From positions 54,274 through 118,273 of the forward strand of contig NZ_BBZF01000029.1 of assembly GCF_020884795.1 (NCBI RefSeq): DNA of 64,000 bases, given 5' to 3'. Position 1 is the stretch's first letter. Every line of letters begins with the position of its first letter. This DNA is from Micromonospora okii. GTDB taxonomy: Bacteria > Actinomycetota > Actinomycetes > Mycobacteriales > Micromonosporaceae. Both the position numbers and the translations under genes were made by a program. The notes beneath the pieces were generated by a model. It was not told the DNA's origin, searched no databases, and saw only the letters and a program-made list of their open reading frames with translations. Shown here piece by piece: positions 1-7,780 of the stretch.

Positions 1-227
1 GAGTCCGACAGGGCGTCGAGGTCGTAGGTGTAGGGGTCCTGACCCGCGATCGCGCTGAGCAGTGGGGCTGCGGCCGCGACGACGAGGAAGAAGGCCACGC
101 CGCCGGCTCCGCCCAGCGCCCACCGATCGGCGGACAGCCGGCGCCAGAGCTGGCGGGCGGCTGCGCCGCGGGCCTGGCTCGGTGGTCGGGTCGGAGCCGG
201 CGGCGCGGGGTGGGTGTCGGCGGACAC
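1..227 (-). CDS. ABC transporter permease, DppC/OppC type (N-terminal part, runs off window)
   Basis: Only the first 75 codons lie in the window. The reverse-strand GTG start follows an AAGGA ribosome site. After a Pro/Ala-rich N-terminus comes LWRRLSADRWALGG and then a hydrophobic segment ending in APLL, then a DPY motif. This is the layout of the OppC N-terminal domain (cytoplasmic basic stretch, first membrane helix, then a short loop with DPY). It probably forms the second inner-membrane permease of a peptide- or nickel-type importer. Its partner genes would lie to the left of the window. A degenerate copy of the sulfur-island operator lies 52 bp upstream, so it may belong to the same regulon. 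Confidence 0.7.
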   Translation of the reverse strand, partial: MSADTHPAPPAPTRPPSQARGAAARQLWRRLSADRWALGGAGGVAFFLVVAAAAPLLSAIAGQDPYTYDLDALSD

Positions 228-278
228 GTTGGTTCCTTACGGGGTCCAGGGGTGGGTGGGCCGGGGAGACCTACAACA

Positions 279-295
279 TAGACCGGATTAATAGG
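279..295. promoter_or_regulatory. Degenerate copy of the CCTAY-N7-STAGG motif upstream of the permease gene
   Basis: Read on the minus strand the site is CCTAT-TAATCCG-GTCTA. One half-site is perfect and the other is weak; a separate CCTAC half-site lies at 270-274. It sits in the only AT-rich patch of the 163-bp gap between the permease start and the end of the monooxygenase gene. A possible -10 element TATGTT (minus strand, 275-280) overlaps it. It is much weaker than the four good copies further right. Confidence 0.35.
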
Positions 296-390
296 AATTG
301 GTGAACACGGGGGATCAGTCCGGGGCGCCAGGCCGACGAACGGGGCCGTCGCCCGGTGACGGACGCCCGGACAGCTTCCGTCCCACGGCC

Positions 391-1452
391 TCAAGCGCGC
401 AGGAGTGGCAGCAGTTGGTCGCCCTGGCGCGTGATTTCGCGAAGGTAGGGCGTGTCGGAGAGCACGAAGTGGCTGATGCCCAGCCGCTGGTATCTGCGCA
501 GCGAGTTCGCCACGTCCTGGGCGGAGCCGACCAGCCAGGTGGTGCCCGCTCCGCCGCCACCGTACCTGCCGGGCGCGGTGTAGAGGTTGTCGTCGAGGAC
601 CTCTCCGCGTGCGGCGAGGTCGAGCAGCCGGCGCTGACCGACGGCGGTCTGCCAGTTCTGGTCGCGCGCGGAGCCTGTGCCCCTGGCCATGTCGGCGACT
701 TTGGCTTCGGCATCGGCCCAGGCCTGTTCGGTGGTGTCTCGCACCAGTGTGGTGACCCGCAGCCCGAACTCCAGCGGGGCGTGCTCGCGCCCCAACTTCT
801 CGCTGAGCTGCTTGAGTCGCTCGATCCGATCGGCCACGCCGTCGAGTGGCTCGCCCCAGAAGAGTTGGACGTCGGCCTCGGTGGCGGCCACTTCTTCGGC
901 GGCGGGGGAGGCGCCGCCGAAGTAGAGCCGGGGGTGTCGGCGTTCGCCGCGGACGACCGGTCGGAGCGCCAGGGTGGAGCCGGCGACGGCGAAGTGTCCG
1001 CCCCGGTAGGTGACGCTCTCCTCGGTCCACAGCCTGCGTACGATCTGGAGGAATTCCCTGGTTCGGGCGTAACGGTGGGCCGGATCGCTCTCGCCGTCGC
1101 CGTATGCGGCCAGGTCGTCCCTGCCCGAGACGATGTTGACGAGCGTTCGGCCTCCGCTGAGGTGGTCGAGGGTCGCGGCGGCGGCAGCGAAGTTGGCGGG
1201 CCGCCAGTAGCCAGGTCGAATCGCGACCAGCGGCTGGAACGTGGTCGTCCGGGCAGCGAGCGCGGTGGCGACCGTGAACGTGTCGGGCCGTCCCCAGCCG
1301 GTCCCGATGAGCGCGCCGCCCCACCCGTGCTCCTCGAGAGCCCTGGCGTGGCTGGTGAGGGTCTCCAGGCTGTTGTGGTTGTCGATCACGTCGTCGCCGC
1401 GGTGACCGGGCTGGACCTGGTTCGGGATGTACCAGAGGAACTCGGAACTCAT
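391..1452 (-). CDS. ssuD: LLM-class FMNH2-dependent alkanesulfonate monooxygenase, SsuD-like
   Basis: This 353-residue bacterial-luciferase-family enzyme begins MSSEFLWYIPNQVQPG, which matches the SsuD opening strand. It would use FMNH2 and O2 to cleave the C-S bond of sulfonates, releasing sulfite in the cytoplasm. DHLSGGRTLVNIVSG is the conserved LLM segment near residue 105, and the C-terminus carries the usual LRRYQRLGISHFVLSD block. The ATG at 1452 follows GGAAGG; an upstream in-frame ATG would add a 24-residue extension without homology. It is the last gene of the sulfonate operon, 99 bp after the FMN reductase that could supply its reduced flavin. The exact substrate is not readable from the sequence. 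Confidence 0.85.
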   Translation of the reverse strand: MSSEFLWYIPNQVQPGHRGDDVIDNHNSLETLTSHARALEEHGWGGALIGTGWGRPDTFTVATALAARTTTFQPLVAIRPGYWRPANFAAAAATLDHLSGGRTLVNIVSGRDDLAAYGDGESDPAHRYARTREFLQIVRRLWTEESVTYRGGHFAVAGSTLALRPVVRGERRHPRLYFGGASPAAEEVAATEADVQLFWGEPLDGVADRIERLKQLSEKLGREHAPLEFGLRVTTLVRDTTEQAWADAEAKVADMARGTGSARDQNWQTAVGQRRLLDLAARGEVLDDNLYTAPGRYGGGGAGTTWLVGSAQDVANSLRRYQRLGISHFVLSDTPYLREITRQGDQLLPLLRA

Positions 1453-1487
1453 CGTGGCGGCCTTCCAGCTCGGTGGGATGGCGACAG

Positions 1488-1518
1488 CGGTCACCGCCCG
1501 CAGGACGGGCGGTGACCG
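1488..1518. terminator. 13-bp perfect hairpin inside the sulfonate operon
   Basis: CGGTCACCGCCCG at 1488-1500 pairs perfectly with 1506-1518 around a 5-nt loop. It has no U-tract. It lies between the FMN reductase and ssuD genes, both minus strand. It could be a partial terminator or an RNA-processing or stability hairpin that lowers or uncouples ssuD expression. Confidence 0.55.
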
Positions 1519-1551
1519 TGCCACCCGGGGGTGAGCCGGGTCAGGGTCGTG

Positions 1552-2103
1552 TCACGCCACGCCGGCCCGCTGTGCGCCGATCGCGGTGGTGTGCTGTTCG
1601 GCCCACTGCGCCGCGATCTCGTACCCGTCTGCCAGTTGCGACTCGACCACGGCAAGCGGCGGCGCCGGGACCTGCGCGCCCAGTTCGACGAGCACGTCGC
1701 GCAGGGCCGACCCGGCCGCGTCGGCGTGCGCCGGCGAGGCGGCCACGGCTATCGCCACCGCGACCACCTGGGCCAACTCCCGGTGCCCGAACTGGTCCAG
1801 GAAGACCTTCAACAGCCCGGTGTAGCTGCCCTTGTACGTCGGCGTCGCGACGACCAGCAGCCGCGCCGACCGGACCGCCGCGAACGGATCAGGGCCGGCC
1901 TTCGCCCCGTACGCCGGTTCCGGTCCGAACGACACTCCGACGATCTCGGCCAGCTCCAGCACCTGGACGGCGCCCGGTGGTCCGTCCAGCCGATCCAGCA
2001 GTGCCACGGCGACCGCCTCGGCGATGCCCCGGGTACGCGACCCGGCACGAGGGTTACCCACCAGCACGACGACGTCCGGGGTCGACGACGGCCCGTCGCT
2101 CAC
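1552..2103 (-). CDS. NADPH-dependent FMN reductase, SsuE/MsuE-like
   Basis: The 183-residue flavodoxin-fold protein has the FMN phosphate-binding loop VGNPRAGSRT near residue 15 and the reductase motif VVATPTYKGSYTGLLKVFLDQF in the middle. It would reduce FMN with NAD(P)H and pass it to the monooxygenases of the operon. The GTG start overlaps the aldo-keto reductase stop as GTGA, implying translational coupling. Its length is normal for SsuE/MsuE (about 175-190 residues). The reductase assignment is firm; the choice of partner monooxygenase is inferred from adjacency. Confidence 0.85.
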   Translation of the reverse strand: MSDGPSSTPDVVVLVGNPRAGSRTRGIAEAVAVALLDRLDGPPGAVQVLELAEIVGVSFGPEPAYGAKAGPDPFAAVRSARLLVVATPTYKGSYTGLLKVFLDQFGHRELAQVVAVAIAVAASPAHADAAGSALRDVLVELGAQVPAPPLAVVESQLADGYEIAAQWAEQHTTAIGAQRAGVA

Positions 2104-3164
2104 GGGGCCACCCCGGTTCGCCGCGCCGACGACCCGCCGCCACGGCGGTACGCCGGATCGGCCAGCCACGCTGGCTGGTAGCCGGAGTCGGCGGGGTTCA
2201 GCGTGGTGCCAGGCGCAACGATGGCGTCGATGCGGTCCAGCACGTCCTTGGACAGCGTCACCTTGGCGGCGCCGAGCTGCGACTCCAGGTGCGCCAGGGT
2301 GCGCGGCCCGATGATCGCCGACGTGACCGCCGGGTGTTCCAGGACGAAGGCGATCGCGAGGTGGACGAGGGTGAGTCCGGCTTCGTCGGCGAGCGCCGCC
2401 AGTTCGTCGACGGCGGTCAGTTTGGCGGCGTTGGCGGGCAGGGTCGGATCGAAGCGGGCCGGAAGCCTCTCCGCGCGTCGGGAAATCGGCGCTTTCAGCC
2501 CGGAGTGGTAGCGGCCGGACAGCCACCCGCCTGCCAGCGGGCTCCACGGGATGACCGCCAGGCCGTACCGCTGGGCCACCGGTAGCACCTCGCGCTCGAT
2601 CCCGCGGGCCAGAATCGAGTACGGCGGCTGCTCGCTGACCACCCGCTCCCTGCCGCGCCGCTGCGCGATCCACTGCCCCTCCACGATCGCGGACGGCTCG
2701 AAGGTGGACGTGCCGATGTAGCGGATCTTGCCCTGGCGCACGAGGTCGGTGAGTGCCCCCAGGGTCTCGTCGAAGTCCGTGTCCGGCTCCGGACGGTGTG
2801 CCTGGTAGAGGTCGATCCAGTCGGTGCCCAGCCGGCGCAGGCTGTTCTCGACCGATCGGACGATCCAACGGCGGGAGCTGCCGCGGTGTTGCGGGTTGTC
2901 ACCGACCTGGCCGTGGAACTTGGTGGCCAGGAAGACGTCGTCGCGTCGCCCGCCCGCGAGGGCCTTACCGACGATCTCCTCCGACTCGCCGCTGGAGTAG
3001 ACGTCCGCGGTGTCGATGGCGGTGATGCCCTCGTCGAGGGCCCGGTGGATGATGCGGATGCCGTCCTCGTGGTCCGGGTTGCCCCGTTGCCCGAAGTTCA
3101 TCGCGCCCAGTGTCAGGGAGCTGATGCGTACGCCGGTGCGCCCGAAGGGCCGTTGCTCGACCAT
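2100..3164 (-). CDS. Aldo/keto reductase
   Basis: This 354-residue TIM-barrel NADPH oxidoreductase has the AKR active-site residues visible: Asp and Tyr in IDTADVYSSGESE, Lys in FLATKFHG and His in YQAHRPEP. The C-terminal SAIIGPRTLAHLESQL resembles the cofactor-binding segment of the AKR11/YghZ group. A strong GAAGGAGG site precedes ATG 3164. It lies between two sulfonate-type monooxygenases, so it may reduce the aldehyde or ketone released when the C-S bond is cut. That role is inferred from position. Confidence 0.85.
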   Translation of the reverse strand: MVEQRPFGRTGVRISSLTLGAMNFGQRGNPDHEDGIRIIHRALDEGITAIDTADVYSSGESEEIVGKALAGGRRDDVFLATKFHGQVGDNPQHRGSSRRWIVRSVENSLRRLGTDWIDLYQAHRPEPDTDFDETLGALTDLVRQGKIRYIGTSTFEPSAIVEGQWIAQRRGRERVVSEQPPYSILARGIEREVLPVAQRYGLAVIPWSPLAGGWLSGRYHSGLKAPISRRAERLPARFDPTLPANAAKLTAVDELAALADEAGLTLVHLAIAFVLEHPAVTSAIIGPRTLAHLESQLGAAKVTLSKDVLDRIDAIVAPGTTLNPADSGYQPAWLADPAYRRGGGSSARRTGVAP

Positions 3165-3184
3165 GGTTCCTCCTTCGCGTCGGG

Positions 3185-4522
3185 TCAGCGGTTCGCTGCC
3201 GCCGGCAGCCGCGTGAACTGGTTGGCCGGTCGGGGCAACCCGTAGTGCTCGCGCAGGGTGGTCCCGGTGTACTCGGTGCGGAACAGCCCGCGGCGTTGCA
3301 GGATCGGCACGACGTGGTCGACGAACGTCTCCAGCCCGGACGGCAGTACGGGAGGCATGATGTTGAAGCCGTCGGCCGCGCCGCCGCGGTACCACTGCTC
3401 GATGGCGTCGGCGACCTGCTCCGGCGTGCCGGCGAAGGTGCGGTGCCCGCGCCCGCCGCCGAGCCTGCCGATGAGCTGGCGGACGGTCAGCCGTTCGCGC
3501 CGGGCCAGCGTGACGATCAGCGTGTACCGGCTCTTGGCGCCCTCGATCTCGTCCTCGCTCGGCAGGTCGGCGGGCAGTTCCTTGTCCAGGTCGAGGTCTT
3601 CCGGAGCAACCCGCAACGTCGTGGCGAGCTGCTGCCGGGCGTACTCCGGTTTGATCAACCGGTCCAGCTCCTCCTCCAGGGCGCGGGCCTCGGCCTCGGT
3701 GGCCCCGATGGCCGGAACGATGCCCGGCAGGATCTTGATGGTGTCCGGGTCGCGGCCGATTTGCGCGGCACGCCGCTTGAGGTCGCGGTAGAACGCCTGC
3801 GCCTCGGCGAGCGTCTGCTGGGCGGTGAAGACCGCCTCCGCGTAGCGGGCAGCCAGGTCCTTGCCGTCCTCGGACGAACCGGCCTGCACCAGCAGGGGGT
3901 AACCCTGCGGGGAACGTGGGACGTTGAGGGGGCCGGCCACCCGGAAGTGCCGCCCGGAGTGCTCCGGCGGGTAGAGCAGATCGTCGTCGCCCCACCGTCC
4001 GCCGTCCTTGTCGCCGAGCGGCGCCGCGTCGTCCCAACTGTCCCAGAGCTTCAGGGACACCTCGATGAACTCGGCCGCCCGCTCGTACCGGTCCCGGTGG
4101 GCGGGCAGGTCGTCCAGGTTGAAGTTGCGGGCCGCCTTCTCGCCGGCGGTGGTGACGATGTTCCATCCGGCCCGCCCGCCGCTGATGTGGTCGAGCGACG
4201 CGAAGCGGCGGGCCAGGTTGAACGGCTCGTTGTACGTCGTCGACGCCGTCGCGATGAGCCCGATGTGGTTCGTCGCGCCGGCCAGGGCGGTGAGCAGCAC
4301 GGTCGGCTCCAGAGTGCCGCCCGGACGTCGACCGATGCTGTTCCACAGCACCGGACTGTCGGCGAGGAAGAGCGAGTCGAGCTTGCCGCGCTCGGCGATG
4401 CGGGCCAGGCGCGTGAAGTGCTCGACGTCGGTCTGCGCGAACGGGTCACTCTCGGGCAGCCGCCAGGCCGCCTCGTGGTGGCCGACGCCCATGAGGAACG
4501 CGTTGAGGTGCAGCATGCTCAT
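3185..4522 (-). CDS. LLM-class monooxygenase, NtaA/SnaA/DszA family
   Basis: At 445 residues it matches the long LLM branch that includes nitrilotriacetate (NtaA), pristinamycin (SnaA) and dibenzothiophene-sulfone (DszA) monooxygenases. Diagnostic blocks are LNAFLMGVGHHEAAWR at the N-terminus, SLDHISGGRAGWNIVTT near residue 135 and GLFRTEYTGTTLREHYGLP near the C-terminus. FMNH2 should be supplied by a separate reductase. ATG 4522 overlaps the ABC ATPase stop (ATGA), but ATG 4516 has better spacing to GGAAGG and may be the real start. Operon context suggests oxidative desulfuration of an organosulfur compound. Confidence 0.85.
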   Translation of the reverse strand: MSMLHLNAFLMGVGHHEAAWRLPESDPFAQTDVEHFTRLARIAERGKLDSLFLADSPVLWNSIGRRPGGTLEPTVLLTALAGATNHIGLIATASTTYNEPFNLARRFASLDHISGGRAGWNIVTTAGEKAARNFNLDDLPAHRDRYERAAEFIEVSLKLWDSWDDAAPLGDKDGGRWGDDDLLYPPEHSGRHFRVAGPLNVPRSPQGYPLLVQAGSSEDGKDLAARYAEAVFTAQQTLAEAQAFYRDLKRRAAQIGRDPDTIKILPGIVPAIGATEAEARALEEELDRLIKPEYARQQLATTLRVAPEDLDLDKELPADLPSEDEIEGAKSRYTLIVTLARRERLTVRQLIGRLGGGRGHRTFAGTPEQVADAIEQWYRGGAADGFNIMPPVLPSGLETFVDHVVPILQRRGLFRTEYTGTTLREHYGLPRPANQFTRLPAAANR

Positions 4523-5256
4523 CCTTCCGTCTCGTCGACGCCGAGCGCCCGCAGCAGGGTCTCGCGGTACGCGAGGAACTGCGGCTGTCGGTACGACCGC
4601 GGTGCCGGCAGGTCGATGGCGAGGTCGACGGCGATCCGGCCGCTGTCCAGCAGCAGCACCCGGTCGGCCAGCGTGATCGCTTCGTCGACGTCGTGTGTCA
4701 CGAGCAGCACCGTGGGTCGGTGCCGGGCATGGAGCACGCGCAGCAGGGCGTGCATGCGCAGCCGGGTCAGCGCGTCCAGCGCGCCGAACGGCTCGTCGGC
4801 GAGCAGCAGTTCCGGCTCGGACACCAGCGCCCGGGCCAGCGCCACGCGTTGCTGCTCGCCGCCGGACAGCTCGTTGGGCCAGGCCCGCTCCCTCCCGGCG
4901 AGGCCGACCTCGGCGAGCGCCGCACGGCCGCGCTCGGTGGCGTCCGGCCCGCGCAGGCCGAGGAGGACGTTGTCCAGCACGCGCTGCCACGGCAGGAGCC
5001 GGGCGTCCTGGAAGACGACCGAGGAGTTCTCCGGCACGTCGACCAGGCCCGAGCCGGCGGCGTCGCCGTCCAGGCCGGCGAGCGCACGCAGCAGGGTGCT
5101 CTTGCCCGAGCCGCTGCGCCCCAGCAGCGCGACGAACTCGCCCGGGGCGATCTCCAGGTCGAATCCGTCGAGGACGACCCGGTCCCCGAATCCTCGCGCC
5201 AGGTTGTGCACGCGTACGGCGCGGGATGCGGTCAGTCCGCCAGCGTGCGTCGCCAC
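4519..5256 (-). CDS. ssuB: Sulfonate ABC transporter ATP-binding protein
   Basis: This 245-residue ATPase has Walker A GRSGSGKST (residues 46-54), the Q-loop in VFQDARLLPW (Gln83), signature LSGGEQQ (130-136), Walker B LLLADEP (150-156) and switch His188. The Q-loop sequence ending LLPW is typical of the nitrate/sulfonate/taurine ATPases. The GTG start at 5256 lies 25 bp inside the permease gene and follows AGGAAGG. It powers import through the adjacent permease. It lacks the extra C-terminal domain of sugar importers. Confidence 0.88.
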   Translation of the reverse strand: MATHAGGLTASRAVRVHNLARGFGDRVVLDGFDLEIAPGEFVALLGRSGSGKSTLLRALAGLDGDAAGSGLVDVPENSSVVFQDARLLPWQRVLDNVLLGLRGPDATERGRAALAEVGLAGRERAWPNELSGGEQQRVALARALVSEPELLLADEPFGALDALTRLRMHALLRVLHARHRPTVLLVTHDVDEAITLADRVLLLDSGRIAVDLAIDLPAPRSYRQPQFLAYRETLLRALGVDETEG

Positions 5257-6068
5257 GACAGGGCCTTCCTCTGCGCGAGCCGGACGGCGCCGTCGGACAG
5301 CAGCCCGAGCAGTCCGTACAGCACGAGTCCAACGATGATCACGTCGGTCTGGCCGTACTCGCGGGCCAGCTCCATCATGTAGCCGATGCCGCTCGTGGAG
5401 TTGATCTGCTCGACGACCACCAGGGACAGCCACGCCCCGACGACCGCGAACCGCATGCCGAGCAGGAAACCGGGCAGCGCGCCGGGCAGCACGATCCGGC
5501 GGATGAACGCGGTACGCCGCAGCCGAAGCGACTCGCCCAGCTCGACGTAGCGGCTGTCGATGGTGCGCAGCCCGTGGTGCGTATGTATGTAAACGGGAAC
5601 GAACACGCCCAGCGTGATGGTGACGACCTTCATCTGCTCGCCGATGCCGAACCAGAGAACGAGCAGCGGAAGCAGCGCGAGAGCCGGAATGGCCCGCTTG
5701 ATCTGGACCGGACCGTCGAGGATGGCCTCGCCCCACCGGCTCAGACCGGCGAGCACGGCCAGCACCGTGCCGACGGCGGTGCCGATGGCGAGGCCCAGGC
5801 CCGCCCGTTGAGCGGAGACAGCCAGGTTGTCCTGCAGGCGGCCGTCGGCGATGAGGTCACCCGCCGTGGTCACCACGGTCCAGGGCGCCGACAGCGTACG
5901 GGGGTCGATCCAGCCGGCCGCCGAGCCGGCTGCCCATACCGCCAGCAGCAGGGTCGGACCGATCGCCGCCCCGAACGGGATCGGGCGACCCGGCTTGAGC
6001 CGGCGTCGCGGCCGGCCGGCGGGAACGGCGGCGGCCGACCGGGGCCGGGTCGGTGCCGAGACGGTCAC
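5232..6068 (-). CDS. ssuC: Sulfonate ABC transporter permease
   Basis: The 278-residue inner-membrane protein has about six hydrophobic helices. The BPD_transp_1 EAA-type loop reads ELGESLRLRRTAFIRRIVLP, followed by GALPGFLLGMR. The N-terminal 30 residues are basic and proline-rich and probably cytoplasmic. The GTG start overlaps the ssuA stop (GTGA). It is the expected partner of the binding lipoprotein and ATPase on either side. Confidence 0.88.
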   Translation of the reverse strand: MTVSAPTRPRSAAAVPAGRPRRRLKPGRPIPFGAAIGPTLLLAVWAAGSAAGWIDPRTLSAPWTVVTTAGDLIADGRLQDNLAVSAQRAGLGLAIGTAVGTVLAVLAGLSRWGEAILDGPVQIKRAIPALALLPLLVLWFGIGEQMKVVTITLGVFVPVYIHTHHGLRTIDSRYVELGESLRLRRTAFIRRIVLPGALPGFLLGMRFAVVGAWLSLVVVEQINSTSGIGYMMELAREYGQTDVIIVGLVLYGLLGLLSDGAVRLAQRKALSWRRTLAD

Positions 6069-7129
6069 CGGGCACCCCCGGCGGTCAGCGCCTGCGCACC
6101 GACCGACTCGTACCGTCGGTCGTACAGGTCCTCCGCCGTGAGGGGCTTGTTGCCGGTCTCCTTCGCGAGCAGGTCGATGGTCTCCTGGTGCCGGGCGATG
6201 GCCTCGGTCCAGCTCGCCGGGATGTCGGCCACGCCGCCGTTCTGGACCAGCCACCTGCCGTCGTCGGCGGTGAGGCCCTGGTTCTTGACGTAGTACCGCT
6301 CGATCCACTCGTCCGGATTGGCCTCGCGCCACCGCCAGGCCCGCGCCCACGCCTGCGTGTACTCGCGGATCGCCGCCGCCTTCGCCGGATCACCGAGCAC
6401 GGTGACGGGCGCGTAGAGGTGACCGGGATCGTCGCGCAGTCCGTGCGCGATCGTCGTCGCGCCGTCCCGGGCGTACTTGGTCTCGTAGCGCTTGATCTGC
6501 ACCCCGCCGATCGGCGCGACCTCGACCTGGCGGCTCGCGAGCGCGGTCGCGTAGACATCATCGGTGCTCGGCAGCTCCACGAGCTTGACGTCCTTCTTGG
6601 TGAGTCCGGCCTTGTGGAGTACCCGCAGGACGAGCGCTCCCTGCGCCTGTCCCGGGCTGTAAGCGATCTTCTTCCCGCCGAGGTCGGCGAGGGTGGCGAC
6701 CGTGACACCGGGCGCGATGCCGAGCCGGTAGATGGCGTGGTTGAGCGGGTCCTGGCGGAACTTCGAGGCCACGATCTTCGTGGGGATGCCGGTCCAGTGC
6801 GAGTGGATCGGCGGGATGTCGGCCACCGACCCGACGTCGAGCGCCTTCGCGCGGAATGCCTCCAGGGTCTGCGGGCCGCCGCTGATGTTCGCCCATTCCA
6901 CCTCGAAGCTGAACTTGTCCGCCTCACCGGAGAACTCGATCGCCTTCTGGTGCTCCTTGTCGCCGACGACCAGCCTGGTGCCCTTCGGCACGACCTCAGG
7001 CAGCGGCGCGTCCGCGGCCAACGCCACGGCGGGTGTGTCGTCGCCGGCGCAGGCGGTCAGGCTCAGCGTCACCGCGCCGAGGGTCGCGGACAGGAACGCC
7101 CGACGGTCCAGGAAGGATGATGAGGTCAC
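6065..7129 (-). CDS. ssuA: Sulfonate ABC transporter substrate-binding lipoprotein
   Basis: The 354-residue protein opens with a Tat-like RRAFLSA (Arg9-Arg10), a hydrophobic core and a lipobox LTAC with Cys27, so it should be exported and lipid-anchored outside the membrane. The mature part is an SsuA/NMT1-type periplasmic-binding fold, with DVGSVADIPP and LADLGGKKIAYSPG as recognisable pocket segments. The GTG start follows AAGGAG at good spacing. It is the first full-length gene of the operon, 334 bp downstream of a cysteine-rich leader peptide. Aliphatic sulfonate is the most likely ligand class. Confidence 0.87.
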   Translation of the reverse strand: MTSSSFLDRRAFLSATLGAVTLSLTACAGDDTPAVALAADAPLPEVVPKGTRLVVGDKEHQKAIEFSGEADKFSFEVEWANISGGPQTLEAFRAKALDVGSVADIPPIHSHWTGIPTKIVASKFRQDPLNHAIYRLGIAPGVTVATLADLGGKKIAYSPGQAQGALVLRVLHKAGLTKKDVKLVELPSTDDVYATALASRQVEVAPIGGVQIKRYETKYARDGATTIAHGLRDDPGHLYAPVTVLGDPAKAAAIREYTQAWARAWRWREANPDEWIERYYVKNQGLTADDGRWLVQNGGVADIPASWTEAIARHQETIDLLAKETGNKPLTAEDLYDRRYESVGAQALTAGGAR

Positions 7130-7217
7130 GTACGACTCCTTCGTCGCTGGTTGCGGGGCGGCGTAGCGCCCCATGTGGTGGAGCAGGGGCGCACCGTCGC
7201 GGTGACTGGCGATCGGC

Positions 7218-7313
7218 GGCGGTGACCGCCAGGACTGAGGCGGCGTGCCGGCGCGGCAGAGCACGGAACACGTCCGGGTCGACCGGAGTCACGGGTTCGG
7301 CGATGACGGTCAT
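7218..7313 (-). pseudogene. N-terminal remnant of a flavin reductase
   Basis: From ATG 7313 (GAGGACAG upstream) the frame reads PVTPVDPDVFRALPRRHAAS followed by VLAVTA. This matches the start of the flavin-reductase (NADH:FMN) family and resembles the intact copy at 8777 (DADALRRLLRHQASTVTVVTA). After about 32 codons the similarity stops and the frame runs on into ssuA without family sequence. It appears to be a truncated relic between the leader peptide and ssuA. It may still be translated as a short peptide. Confidence 0.5.
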
Positions 7314-7462
7314 GGCTGTCCTCCTGGTCGACGAAGACAGGTACGCGCCGCCCCGGGTACGCGTGGACGTAGGGCGGCGAGCAACGGTCGATCGGTGCGA
7401 GGAGTCGGCTGCCGGTCGTCGTCGAGCCGGCGGCGCGAGTGGGAAAAGAAGGGAGCGCGGGC

Positions 7463-7558
7463 TCAGCGGCAGCGGCCGCAGGCGGCGGTCCAGCCACGGC
7501 AGCATCCCCGCGACACCGCGATGGCGGTGCCCTGAAACAGGGTGCGTCGGCTGGTCAC
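7463..7558 (-). CDS. Cysteine-rich leader peptide of the sulfonate operon (31 aa)
   Basis: The frame starts at GTG 7558 and ends in CCRGWTAACGRCR followed by stop: four Cys codons in the last 13. A promoter fits exactly upstream on the minus strand: TTGACA (7588-7593), a 16-bp spacer, and TACCGT (7566-7571). The GTG lies 7 nt after the -10, so translation is probably leaderless. Mycobacterial leaderless poly-Cys ORFs are known to act as cysteine-responsive attenuators, and this has the same layout ahead of a sulfur operon. Proposed role: ribosome stalling at the Cys codons when cysteine is scarce changes expression of ssuA onward. Confidence 0.65.
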   Translation of the reverse strand: MTSRRTLFQGTAIAVSRGCCRGWTAACGRCR

Positions 7559-7581
7559 GGATACGACGGTAACCCACATTC

Positions 7582-7598
7582 CCTATGTGTCAAGTAGG
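7582..7598. promoter_or_regulatory. Sulfur-island operator copy, overlapping the -35 of the ssu operon
   Basis: CCTAT-GTGTCAA-GTAGG on the plus strand; a 5-7-5 inverted repeat. On the minus strand the spacer supplies the -35 TTGACA of the leader-peptide promoter, so a bound regulator would block or reposition RNA polymerase there. The same 5-7-5 design recurs at 7651, 9399 and 24276. Confidence 0.6.
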
Positions 7599-7643
7599 AT
7601 TTTGGGCCCTGGGACCCGCCCGGAGATGCCCGGCTACGGGGGC

Positions 7644-7672
7644 TTGAAATCCTACTTGGTTGGTAGGAAAAT
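7644..7672 (+). promoter_or_regulatory. Promoter of the DUF1684 unit with embedded operator CCTAC-N7-GTAGG
   Basis: TTGAAA at 7644-7649 and GAAAAT at 7667-7672 are 17 bp apart. Between them lies the best operator copy, CCTAC-TTGGTTG-GTAGG (7651-7667), extendable to TCCTAC/GTAGGA. The leader ATG at 7679 is 6 nt after the -10, so its mRNA is probably leaderless. Embedding the palindrome between -35 and -10 is the usual position for a repressor site. Confidence 0.55.
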
Positions 7673-7678
7673 CGGCCC

Positions 7679-7780
7679 ATGCTGCTTGTTCGGCTCTTCA
7701 CCTCCCGCCGGGTCGTCGACCTGATGCGGGTCGCCGCGCAGCTCTGTCGTGTCGCGATCCTTCCGGCCCTACCGGCCTGA
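7679..7780 (+). CDS. Leader peptide of the RRxVDLxRVAxxLC type (33 aa)
   Basis: The short frame contains RRVVDLMRVAAQLCR. This is the pattern of the small actinobacterial peptides of the form RRHVDLxRVxSxLC that precede cysteine and sulfur genes and are annotated as putative leader peptides. There is a single Cys codon, residue 23. The predicted start is leaderless. A 6-bp hairpin follows the stop directly and the DUF1684 gene begins 99 bp later. A role in cysteine-dependent attenuation is inferred from this family pattern. Confidence 0.6.
   Translation: MLLVRLFTSRRVVDLMRVAAQLCRVAILPALPA

Noticed and set aside
298..1515. Long plus-strand reading frame of 405 codons
   Set aside because: It is the antisense shadow of the SsuD-like gene; its Gly/Ala/Val-rich translation has no family motifs.
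3245..5338. 697-codon plus-strand frame across three minus-strand genes
   Set aside because: High-GC antisense shadow. The opposite strand carries clear LLM and ABC ATPase motifs in the expected order.
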